This document shows positions 1 through 5,702 of a DNA stretch of 11,978 nt, piece by piece. The stretch comes from an uncultured Lachnospiraceae bacterium (GTDB taxonomy: Bacteria; Bacillota_A; Clostridia; Lachnospirales; Lachnospiraceae). Numbering within the stretch: position 1 is the first letter of the stretch; every line of letters begins with the position of its first letter. The DNA lies in NCBI GenBank assembly GCA_910585855.1, contig CAJUGZ010000126.1, positions 1-11,978 on the forward strand, given 5' to 3'. The notes under the pieces are model-generated. The model made no database searches, was not told where the DNA came from, and saw only the letters and a program-made list of their open reading frames with translations. Made by a program: the position numbers and the translations under genes.

Positions 1-7
1 CGCCCCT

Positions 8-47
8 TTTTTTGCACACACTGCATGGAAGCAGTATGTGCAAAAAA
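8..47. repeat. 17-bp near-perfect hairpin
   Basis: Bases 8-24 and 31-47 form a 17-bp inverted repeat with one C/A mismatch and a 6-base loop. The arms start with six T and end with six A, so on either strand the T-run precedes the stem and the A-run follows it. That is the wrong polarity for an intrinsic terminator, although it lies downstream of the minus-strand ferredoxin-like gene. It may be the outer part of the family B repeat that follows, or a separate palindromic element cut by the window edge. Confidence 0.7.
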
Positions 48-61
48 TTCTAGGTTTTTCA

Positions 62-192
62 GCAGAAGCCTAAGAACTTCTAGCTTTTTTCCGAAGTCAC
101 TGCAGTCTGCCCACTGTTTTCCAATCTGGCTGTTTTTTGGCTGTTGAAAAGAAGGAGCAGGCATCAGTGATCTTCCCATTTCAGCGTCTGGG
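62..192 (+). repeat. Family B dispersed repeat, copy 1
   Basis: Bases 62-130 align with the reverse complement of 11903-11972. Both begin GCAGAAG, carry the core AGAACTTCT followed by GCTTTTT, and continue through a CTG...GTTTTC.AATCT.GC tail at roughly three quarters identity. The copy seems to end near 192 with AGCGTCTGG, a GCGTC terminus also found on the family A copies. No open reading frame is present, so it is probably a small non-coding mobile or structured repeat. The left boundary is uncertain. Confidence 0.55.
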
Positions 193-220
193 TTAGGTTA
201 AAATTTTACTATACGAAATA

Positions 221-919
221 TCAGTCACTTATAATTGTGCCGTTTGTTGAAATGATTACAACTTGCCATGGAATAAATTTTTGGCTGGTTTGCAGAGCGG
301 CTTTTACGGCTTGTTCTAGTCCGCCGCAGCAAGGTACTTCCATACGCACAATCGTAACACTTTTTATGGAGTTATTGCGAATAATATCGGTTAGTTTTTC
401 TGCATAATCAATACTGTCAAGTTTTGGGCATCCGATTAGTGTAATATGGTTGCGGATAAACTTATTGTGAAAATCTCCGTATGCATAGGCTGTGCAGTCA
501 GCGGCAATTAATAGGTTTGCATTTTGGAAGTAAGGGGCATTGATAGGAGCAAGTTTTATTTGTACAGGCCATTGAGTAAGCTGGCTGTTTCTTTCTGTAT
601 TGTATGCAGAAGAAGGAGTGGAACTTGGGCGGATTTCTCTTGCTGCACTGCCGGGACATCCGCTGAAGTTTGAGTTGGCTTTTTGTTGTTTGGCAGCTTT
701 TACTGCTGCTTCATTATAAGCGTCGGCTTCTCGTTCGATAAAATGAATTGCTTTTGTAGGGCAGGCAGGAAGGCAATCTCCTAATCCATCGCAGTAATCA
801 TCACGAAGCAGTTTTGCTTTTCCATTTACCATACCGATAGCGCCTTCATGACATGCATTTGCACAAGCTCCGCATCCATTGCATTTGTCTTCTTCAATTT
901 GTATAATTTTTCGAATCAT
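221..919 (-). CDS. Ferredoxin-like 4Fe-4S protein
   Basis: A 232-residue cytoplasmic iron-sulfur protein. The N-terminus is a bacterial ferredoxin module: C13, C16, C19 and C23 form one complete CxxCxxCxxxC cluster. C43, C49 and C53 (CDGLGDC...CP) form a second site lacking the canonical second cysteine. The remaining ~170 residues are not ferredoxin. They carry cysteine motifs ADC (C142), GCPKLD (C164) and EVPCCGGL (C197, C198), a pattern I recognise from clostridial proteins encoded beside Crp/Fnr regulators and often near hybrid-cluster protein genes. Electron transfer or redox or nitrosative-stress sensing is inferred, not shown. The start is set by GGAGG at 926-930, six bases before the ATG. 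It is divergent from the regulator at 1078, which probably controls it. C88 (GCPG) might supply the missing ligand. Confidence 0.85.
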   Translation of the reverse strand: MIRKIIQIEEDKCNGCGACANACHEGAIGMVNGKAKLLRDDYCDGLGDCLPACPTKAIHFIEREADAYNEAAVKAAKQQKANSNFSGCPGSAAREIRPSSTPSSAYNTERNSQLTQWPVQIKLAPINAPYFQNANLLIAADCTAYAYGDFHNKFIRNHITLIGCPKLDSIDYAEKLTDIIRNNSIKSVTIVRMEVPCCGGLEQAVKAALQTSQKFIPWQVVIISTNGTIISD

Positions 920-1004
920 TTTTTTCCTCCTAAAGGTTTTTTATAGATGGGTTTATTGTAAATTTATTTTGCTGTTAAAATTTTTTAATGGTGGTGTATT
1001 TGTC

Positions 1005-1044
1005 TTGACGTTATGTTGACAGTATAATACAATAAAAATAAAAT
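1005..1044 (+). promoter_or_regulatory. Tandem promoters for the Crp/Fnr gene
   Basis: Two overlapping sigma-A-like promoters are readable. TTGACG (1005-1010), 17 bases, TACAAT (1028-1033); and TTGACA (1016-1021), 17 bases, TAAAAT (1039-1044). The second is the better match and would start transcription near 1050, about 27 bases before the ATG. I could not identify an equally convincing minus-strand promoter for the divergent gene. Confidence 0.6.
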
Positions 1045-1048
1045 ATCT

Positions 1049-1062
1049 GTTGTATTTACAAC
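1049..1062. promoter_or_regulatory. Perfect palindrome, candidate operator
   Basis: GTTGTATTTACAAC is a perfect inverted repeat of two 6-base arms around TT. It lies at the predicted transcription start of the regulator gene and before its ATG. The two-fold symmetry suits a dimeric Crp/Fnr protein, and the position suits negative autoregulation. It is not the classic FNR (TTGAT-N4-ATCAA) or CRP (TGTGA-N6-TCACA) sequence, so assignment to the adjacent regulator is inference. Confidence 0.5.
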
Positions 1063-1077
1063 GAAAGTGAGAAATGG

Positions 1078-1737
1078 ATGAAAAAATATTTACCAATTAT
1101 AAAAAATTCAAAATTATTTTCTGGAATTAGTGAAGAAGAGATTGAATCGGTTTTAGATTGTTTGTCGGCAGAGAAACGTTCTTTTCAAAAGGGAGAGTAT
1201 ATTTTTCGAGTGGGGGAGCATATTGTAGAAGCGGCATTATTGTTAGAGGGATGTGCTTATATTCAGAAAGAAGATTATTGGGGAAATCTTAGTATTTTAA
1301 ATGAAATTTCACCGGGAGAGCTCTTTGGAGAAGCTTATGCTGTGCCTCAGAGTGAGCCTATGGTCAATAATGTACTTGCAGTGACACCTTGTGAAGTGCT
1401 GTTGATTAATTTGCAGCGTATTTTTATGGTTTGTCCTTCAAACTGTGGGTTTCATACGCAGTTGATTCAAAATCTTTTTATTGCGATTGCATCAAAAAAC
1501 AGAATACTGACGCAGAAGTTAGAGCATATGTCACAGCGTACCACAAGGGGGAAGCTGTTGTCTTATCTGTCAGAACAGTCAGTAAAGTCAGGAAGTTCTT
1601 TTTTTCGAGTTCCTTTTAATCGGCAGCAGTTGGCAGATTTTTTATCGGTGGATCGCAGTGCAATGTCGAATGAATTGTCAAAGATGCGAAAAGAGGGAAA
1701 ATTAGATTTTCAGCGGAATTATTTTACTTTAAAATAA
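1078..1737 (+). CDS. Crp/Fnr-family transcriptional regulator
   Basis: A 219-residue protein of typical Crp/Fnr length. Residues ~15-120 form a cyclic-nucleotide-binding-type beta roll, with GELFGEAYA at 80-88 in the phosphate-binding-cassette position. The long dimerisation helix follows (~130-155). Residues ~155-219 form the winged-helix DNA-binding domain, with the helix-turn-helix at about 181-207 (RQQLADFLSVDRSAMSNEL). The N-terminus lacks the FNR four-cysteine cluster motif, so direct oxygen sensing through that cluster is unlikely; the true effector is unknown. A GTGAG ribosome site at 1067-1071 selects the ATG at 1078 over an out-of-frame ATG at 1074. It is divergent from the iron-sulfur gene, which it probably regulates together with itself. 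Confidence 0.9.
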   Translation: MKKYLPIIKNSKLFSGISEEEIESVLDCLSAEKRSFQKGEYIFRVGEHIVEAALLLEGCAYIQKEDYWGNLSILNEISPGELFGEAYAVPQSEPMVNNVLAVTPCEVLLINLQRIFMVCPSNCGFHTQLIQNLFIAIASKNRILTQKLEHMSQRTTRGKLLSYLSEQSVKSGSSFFRVPFNRQQLADFLSVDRSAMSNELSKMRKEGKLDFQRNYFTLK

Positions 1738-1771
1738 TAAAGAGTTTTTGTAATAGGAGTTTAGCTTTTTG

Positions 1772-1934
1772 GAGGGGACGCCAAACTCCGAAGGAAAGTC
1801 TGTACCGGGTTCGCTTTCACTTAGCATTTCCTACTTTTTATAGCGGACATATAAGGTGCTAAAAGACAGCAGGACAGCACCTAAGTGCCGATGGGAAATG
1901 ATGACCCTTTGCAGACTTTCCTTCGGAGTTTGGC
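1772..1934 (-). repeat. Family A palindromic repeat, full copy
   Basis: The ends, 1780-1802 and 1912-1934, are a perfect 23-bp inverted repeat. Inside is a smaller hairpin with arms AGGTGCT and AGCACCT. Read on the minus strand, the interior matches the copy at 5510-5655: AGGGTCATCATTTCCC, TCGGCACTTAGG, TGTCCGCTA and AGGAAATGCTAAG are shared. The outer end reads GCGTCCCC on the minus strand, the same terminus as other copies. It lies between two convergent genes and has no coding capacity. It resembles a MITE or a structured RNA rather than a simple terminator, because no U-run follows the long stem. Confidence 0.8.
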
Positions 1935-2009
1935 TGTGTATTTTCAGTAGAAAACAGAGTGATGGCAGAAATTTGTTGAGAGTATTTATAATAAAAATAT
2001 AAGTAGGGT

Positions 2010-2591
2010 TTAGTCGGCAAACTGTTTTCCTGTATGATCCATATGAAATTCTCCTGTATGGATTAACTGAGAAATCGGAACAATTTCATATCCTTGATTC
2101 TTTAGTCCGGTGATAACACTTTCTAGTGCATCTGCGGTATAGGTAGCGCCGTTATGCATTAAGATGATAGCACCAGAATCTAGATTTTTATGGTTGACTA
2201 CTGTTTTAATAATACTGTCTACCCCATAGTCTTTCCAGTCTAAACTGTCTACAGACCACTGTATGGTATAGTAGTCTAGGGCAGTAGCGGCTTTGATTAA
2301 ATCGTTGTCATAGTCGCCGTAAGGCGGACGAAATAGGGTCATTTCTATACCAGTTAGTTCTTTCACTTTATTATGTACGCTCATCAGTTCTTCATTGATT
2401 TCTGAAGTGTTTAGTTTACTCATTTCCTTATGATTTTGGCTGTGGTTTCCTAGATCATGCCCGGCAGCGGCGATAGCTTTTACATCTTCTGGATAACTGT
2501 TTACCCAGCCTCCCGTCATAAAGAAAGTAACATGGACATTTTGCTCCTTTAAGATTTCAAGAATTCGTTGTGTATCTTCGTTTCCCCATGG
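2010..2591 (-). pseudogene. Polysaccharide deacetylase, N-terminally truncated
   Basis: This is the C-terminal part of a NodB-type (CE4) deacetylase, an exported family that removes acetyl groups from peptidoglycan or other polysaccharides. Counting from the ATG at 2519, the metal-binding motif is H26 and H30 (NHSQNH), RPPYG is at 64-68 and LMHNG at 120-124. Homology clearly continues upstream of that ATG, in frame, to about 2588 (WGNEDTQRILEIL, then HVTFF). It then stops being family-like, and an in-frame TAA lies at 2628-2630. The expected TFDD/SFD motif with the catalytic aspartate, and the signal or membrane anchor, are missing. No ATG, GTG or TTG with a ribosome site serves the longer frame. 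The 169-residue product starting at 2519 would begin inside the domain and lack motif 1. I infer a broken gene. Confidence 0.75.
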
Positions 2592-2765
2592 TGGCAGTAA
2601 CTTGCGGCAAAATATAAATTTTATTTTTTACAGAATAATCAGATTAGATAGATAAGCTGCTTATTTCGTCTGGAGTAATTTGGCATATTGGATAAACTAT
2701 ATTTCATATGTTAGGATAAACAGGCTAAATTAATTTTTAGATATTGTATAGGAAGGATATATTGA

Positions 2766-2906
2766 TTGAAAGACAAAGAGCAAGAAACAATATATTACAC
2801 GATTGAAAGAGAGTTTTTATCGGAAATAACTACTATAGAACTTGTAAATCGTATTATTCAGCAACATATAAAAAAACAATTAGAAAAAGAAACAGATTCT
2901 TTATAA
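2766..2906 (+). CDS. Small ORF upstream of recombinase stub
   Basis: A 46-codon frame starting at TTG 2766, with GGAAGG at 2751-2756 nine bases before it. The product is charged and probably helical; its recognisable stretch is IYYTIEREFLSEI followed by ELVNRIIQQHI. From memory, short proteins with a YTIEREF-like core are commonly encoded just before large serine recombinases on clostridial integrative elements, and a recombinase stub indeed follows 42 bases downstream. Its function is unknown. The TTG start is inferred, since there is no ATG in frame. It is likely a remnant of a mobile element. Confidence 0.5.
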   Translation: MKDKEQETIYYTIEREFLSEITTIELVNRIIQQHIKKQLEKETDSL

Positions 2907-2948
2907 AAGATAAAAAAGGAAATAGTAAAGAGGGGAAGAGCCGTAATT

Positions 2949-3113
2949 ATGAAGAAATGTATGCTTTTTAAAGTAGCTGGATATATTAGATTATCCAAAG
3001 AAGATGGTGATAAAACAGAAAGTGACAGCATTGGAAACCAGAGAAAACTGATTATAGATTACTTGAAAAACAAAGACGAATTTGTTTTATATGATATCTA
3101 TATTGAAATGTAA
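2949..3113 (+). pseudogene. Serine recombinase N-terminal stub
   Basis: A 54-residue frame that matches the start of large serine recombinases (TndX/TnpX-type integrases of clostridial mobile elements). It shows VAGYIRLSKEDGD, with the catalytic serine at S16 and the conserved arginine at R14, then SDSIGNQRKLI. The normal protein has roughly 500 residues. Here the frame ends with TAA at 3111-3113, exactly where the family continues with a YIDDGYSG-type motif, and the sequence beyond is unrelated and runs into a partial family A repeat at 3134. AGGGG at 2931-2935 is a plausible ribosome site. The catalytic domain is incomplete and the DNA-binding domains are missing, so it cannot be active. 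Confidence 0.75.
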
Positions 3114-3133
3114 CTTACTTATTTAATACAAAT

Positions 3134-3180
3134 CGAGAGCAGACCCAGAATAGACCTTCCTTCCAATTTCAGCGTCCCCC
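3134..3180 (+). repeat. Family A repeat, right-end fragment
   Basis: The stretch from CGAGAGC (3134) through TAGACCTTCCTTCCAATTTC to AGCGTCCCC aligns with 5609-5652 of the copy downstream of the reverse transcriptase (CGAGAGC...TAGACCTTTCTTTTCATTTTGGCGTC). Only the last third of the element is present. The left side abuts the recombinase stub, so the element was either truncated by, or took part in, the rearrangement that removed the recombinase. Confidence 0.65.
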
Positions 3181-3182
3181 AA

Positions 3183-3214
3183 TTTACAACATAAAAAGGT
3201 TCGTTTGTAACATA
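3183..3214 (+). promoter_or_regulatory. Candidate LytTR binding site (direct repeats)
   Basis: TTTACAACATA (3183-3193) and TTTGTAACATA (3204-3214) match at 9 of 11 bases with a start-to-start period of 21 bp, two helical turns. LytTR regulators such as AgrA and VirR bind paired direct repeats with about this period. The site lies just upstream of a promoter with a good TATAAT (3243-3248) but no good -35, the usual arrangement for an activated promoter. Autoactivation by the response regulator at 3280 is inferred. Confidence 0.5.
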
Positions 3215-3218
3215 TCAG

Positions 3219-3248
3219 TTTTTTTATTTGTGATGCTGCCGATATAAT
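3219..3248 (+). promoter_or_regulatory. Promoter of the two-component operon
   Basis: TATAAT at 3243-3248 is a consensus -10. At the -35 spacing there is only a T-run, which suggests that the promoter needs an activator. The response regulator ATG follows 32 bases later, with an AGGAAGTG ribosome site at 3268-3275. Confidence 0.45.
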
Positions 3249-3279
3249 AATAAAATGTTTTTTGTAAGGAAGTGAAGAT

Positions 3280-3996
3280 ATGCGTATTGGAGTGTGTGAC
3301 GATCAGAAAAATGTAAGAGAGATGATTGCTCAAGAAATAAAATATTGTGCTTTGGACTGCCAAGTTATAGAGTATGCGTCTGGAGAAGAAGTACTTGCAG
3401 AAAAGAATTTTTTGGATATCTTATTTTTGGATATACAGATGCCGGGGATTTCTGGTATGGAAACAGCAAGGCAGCTTAGAAAAGCAGACAGCCATTGTTC
3501 TATTATCTTTGTGACAGCGATAGAGGATAGTGTATTTGAGGCATTTGATGTAGATGCTCTTCATTATTTGATAAAGCCATTTACAAAGGAGAAACTAAAA
3601 GAGGTTTTGAAAAAGGCAATTCGTTATCAGAAAGATTGGATAGCTTTGAAGGGAGAAAAAGAAAAAAAGAAAAATCAAAATATAATTATTACTGCAGGAG
3701 GAGAACATACAACGGTTCGGATTCAGGATATTGTCTATGCGGAAGTGTTTAACCGCAAGGTTATTTTGCATATGTTGGATGGTGATATTGAGTATTATGG
3801 AAAATTAAAGGATTTAGAGGAAAAGACAGGGGATAATTTTTATCGGACACATAGGGCATTTCTTGTGAATTTTAGCTATATTAAAAAGTATGATGCAGCT
3901 TTTATTACTATGGAGAGAGGAAAGGCTCTTATAGCGAAGCAAAATTACAGGGAATTTGTAAAGAGATATTTGCGTTATAACCGCAGAGAGGATTAA
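3280..3996 (+). CDS. LytTR response regulator (AgrA/VirR-like)
   Basis: A 238-residue cytoplasmic DNA-binding response regulator. Residues 1-~120 are the receiver domain: acidic pocket D7/D8, phosphoacceptor D51 within FLDIQMPG, T79 in FVTA and K99 in IKP, all intact. After a lysine-rich linker (~124-132), residues ~133-238 form a LytTR domain (ITAGGEHTTVRIQDIVYAE, then FYRTHRAFLVNF and YIKKY). The kinase gene follows after 4 bases, its ribosome site lying in this gene's end, so the two form an operon. Phosphorylated regulator would bind direct repeats such as those at 3183-3214. Its wider regulon cannot be told from this window; relatives control peptide quorum sensing, toxins or bacteriocins. 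Confidence 0.92.
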   Translation: MRIGVCDDQKNVREMIAQEIKYCALDCQVIEYASGEEVLAEKNFLDILFLDIQMPGISGMETARQLRKADSHCSIIFVTAIEDSVFEAFDVDALHYLIKPFTKEKLKEVLKKAIRYQKDWIALKGEKEKKKNQNIIITAGGEHTTVRIQDIVYAEVFNRKVILHMLDGDIEYYGKLKDLEEKTGDNFYRTHRAFLVNFSYIKKYDAAFITMERGKALIAKQNYREFVKRYLRYNRRED

Positions 3997-4000
3997 AAGA

Positions 4001-5374
4001 ATGATAGATGCAAAAATTATGCAGGTAATGCCATATGTTTGTTTTATATTAGATATATTGCTGACAATATATTCTGTAATCTGGTTTCTAAAACCATTTA
4101 TAAAAAGATATAGAGATGCTGTTTATATAGGGTTGGTATATTTTTTTGCAGTATTATTATTTGGATTGATACCGCCTAAAATAGGGAAAACTGCGATGTA
4201 TTGTCTTGGAGCGGCAGCAGTTTTAATTGCGATGTGTATTTTTGATCGGAGAAATTATCGGCAGAAAGTATTTCTTATATTGCTGTTTTTATCTATAGTA
4301 CAGCTTGCCTCTGCTCTGGCGGATATATTATATGATTATACTTATAGTATGGCTCAAAAAATATCTGTTATTTCTCAAAACAATAATAAAGTTTTATGGA
4401 CAACGCTATATATTTTGATGTGTATCTTTTATCTGCTTGTGAAATTTTCTATACTGTTGATTGGAATACAGTTTATTACAAAAGAATATATCTGCAAAAA
4501 TACTGAGCTGATGACAAAGGAACTGTTTATGCTCTCAGTATTTCCACTTATAGGAATTGGCGGATATTTTGTTATGCAGTACTATCGAATATTTTATATT
4601 ATAAAAGAAGGAACACTTTCCGCAAAAATAGATCTAGTTTCTCTCTTTTTTTATGCTATGCTTTTGATTGGTATGGCTGTATCCCTTATATTATATCAAA
4701 GTATCAAAGCGGAACAGGAAGAAAGGATGCAGGATAGGCTTTTGGCAGGGCAGATAAAGGATATGAAACATCATATCGCTCATGTGGAGGAACTCTATGG
4801 CGGTATAAAAGGGCTGAAACATGATATGGCAAATCATATTGCTACACTTGAAAAACTCTATGCAGGCAAGGGAACAAAAGAAGCAGATGCCTATGCTGCC
4901 AGACTGAAAGCATCCCTTGCAGATGCAGCAGGCTCTATTCGAAGCGGAAATCCGGTTACTGATGTTGTATTGTCAGAGCAGAAAAACGAGGCAGAGAAAA
5001 AGGGAATCTGTTTTTACTGTGATTTTCATTATCCCGTCGGTTCTTGTATTGAAGCATTTGATATAAGCATAATTTTAAATAATGCTTTGAGTAATGCAAT
5101 AGAGTATGCGGACGCACAAAACGGAAAGAAAAAATATATTTCTCTTCGTTCCTATCGAAAGAATAATGCCTGTATGATAGAGGTGCAAAACAGCTTTTCA
5201 GGTCAGGTCAAGATTGAAGCAGATACTGGTTTGATACAGACTTCAAAAGAACAGGGACTGCATGGCTATGGACTTGTAAATATCCGCCGGACAGCCGAAA
5301 AATATTATGGAGATATTGATATTACGCAGAAGGATGGAACGTTTTGCCTTACTGTTATGCTGATGATGGAATAA
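4001..5374 (+). CDS. GHKL sensor histidine kinase (AgrC-like)
   Basis: A 457-residue membrane kinase. The first ~235 residues hold about seven hydrophobic segments (near 11-31, 40-57, 64-81, 89-110, 133-158, 175-195, 212-233), as in AgrC-type peptide sensors. A cytoplasmic coiled linker (~236-270) leads to the dimerisation/phosphotransfer helix with H274 in GLKHDMANH. The GHKL ATPase follows: N box NNALSNAIEYA (360-370), a G-rich box GLHGYGLVNIRR (419-430), and a final GTFCLTVML strand. It partners with the response regulator just upstream. No agrB processing protease or agrD pheromone gene is seen beside it, so its ligand is unknown; it may sense a peptide encoded elsewhere or from another cell. 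Confidence 0.92.
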   Translation: MIDAKIMQVMPYVCFILDILLTIYSVIWFLKPFIKRYRDAVYIGLVYFFAVLLFGLIPPKIGKTAMYCLGAAAVLIAMCIFDRRNYRQKVFLILLFLSIVQLASALADILYDYTYSMAQKISVISQNNNKVLWTTLYILMCIFYLLVKFSILLIGIQFITKEYICKNTELMTKELFMLSVFPLIGIGGYFVMQYYRIFYIIKEGTLSAKIDLVSLFFYAMLLIGMAVSLILYQSIKAEQEERMQDRLLAGQIKDMKHHIAHVEELYGGIKGLKHDMANHIATLEKLYAGKGTKEADAYAARLKASLADAAGSIRSGNPVTDVVLSEQKNEAEKKGICFYCDFHYPVGSCIEAFDISIILNNALSNAIEYADAQNGKKKYISLRSYRKNNACMIEVQNSFSGQVKIEADTGLIQTSKEQGLHGYGLVNIRRTAEKYYGDIDITQKDGTFCLTVMLMME

Positions 5375-5425
5375 AGTAGAGAATTTGACCATATGCTGTG
5401 TTTTGTGGCAAGAGAACACCGAAAA

Positions 5426-5492
5426 CCGAAGGAAGTTTTATTTTGGGTTTGCTTGCGCTTAGCATTTCCTCGTAGCGGACACATAAGGTGCG
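5426..5492 (-). repeat. Family A repeat, half copy in inverted orientation
   Basis: On the minus strand this reads GCACCTTATGTGTCCGCTA, AGGAAATGCTAAGCG and then CTTCCTTCGG, the right half of family A. Bases 5456-5488 are a perfect 33-bp inverted repeat of 5578-5610 in the neighbouring full copy, so the pair could form a large cruciform or hairpin. The 33-bp identity far exceeds that between other copies, implying recent duplication or gene conversion between the two. Confidence 0.7.
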
Positions 5493-5509
5493 AAAAGGAA
5501 ATACACAGA

Positions 5510-5655
5510 CAAAATGGAAAGAAAGGTCTGCGCAGGGTCATCATTTCCCGTCGGCACTTAGGCACGGTACTTTCGTGCCTTATGTGTCCGCTACGAGGAA
5601 ATGCTAAGCGAGAGCGGGCTCGGAGTAGACCTTTCTTTTCATTTTGGCGTCTGGT
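5510..5655 (+). repeat. Family A palindromic repeat, full copy
   Basis: The terminal arms 5510-5529 and 5627-5646 pair over 20 bases with one G/T (a G-U wobble in RNA). Interior blocks match the copy at 1772-1934, and an internal hairpin has arms GGCACG and CGTGCC around a 7-base loop. Both stems differ in sequence from the other full copy yet remain paired. The right end reads GGCGTCTGG and runs into a 14-bp tandem array. It lies between the convergent kinase and reverse transcriptase genes. Long frames seen on both strands here come from the palindrome and are not genes. Confidence 0.8.
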
Positions 5656-5701
5656 TTTTGGCATCCGGTTTTTGGTATCCGGTTTCTAACATCCAGATTG
5701 A
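5646..5701 (+). repeat. 14-bp tandem repeat, about four units
   Basis: Units at 5646-5659 (GGCGTCTGGTTTTT), 5660-5673 (GGCATCCGGTTTTT), 5674-5687 (GGTATCCGGTTTCT) and 5688-5701 (AACATCCAGATTGA). They decay away from the family A end toward the reverse transcriptase stop codon. The first unit contains the GCGTC terminus of the repeat, so the array may be an amplified element end. It is too short and lacks the spacers of a CRISPR array. Confidence 0.75.
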
Positions 5702-5702
5702 T

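Noticed and set aside
8..47. Intrinsic terminator for the ferredoxin-like gene
   Set aside because: The T-run precedes and the A-run follows the stem on both strands, opposite to terminator polarity.
1431..1619. A 62-codon frame inside the Crp/Fnr gene
   Set aside because: It is an alternative-frame shadow lying wholly inside a convincing gene.
2592..2765. Possible attachment site between the deacetylase and recombinase remnants
   Set aside because: The 174 bases are AT-rich and no repeat or core sequence could be matched to another site in the window.
5305..5689. Overlapping open frames on both strands downstream of the kinase
   Set aside because: They arise from the inverted repeats of family A; both frames even contain the same short peptide. 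There is no ribosome site or domain.
5646..5701. CRISPR array
   Set aside because: The 14-bp units are directly adjacent with no spacers, and no cas genes are present.
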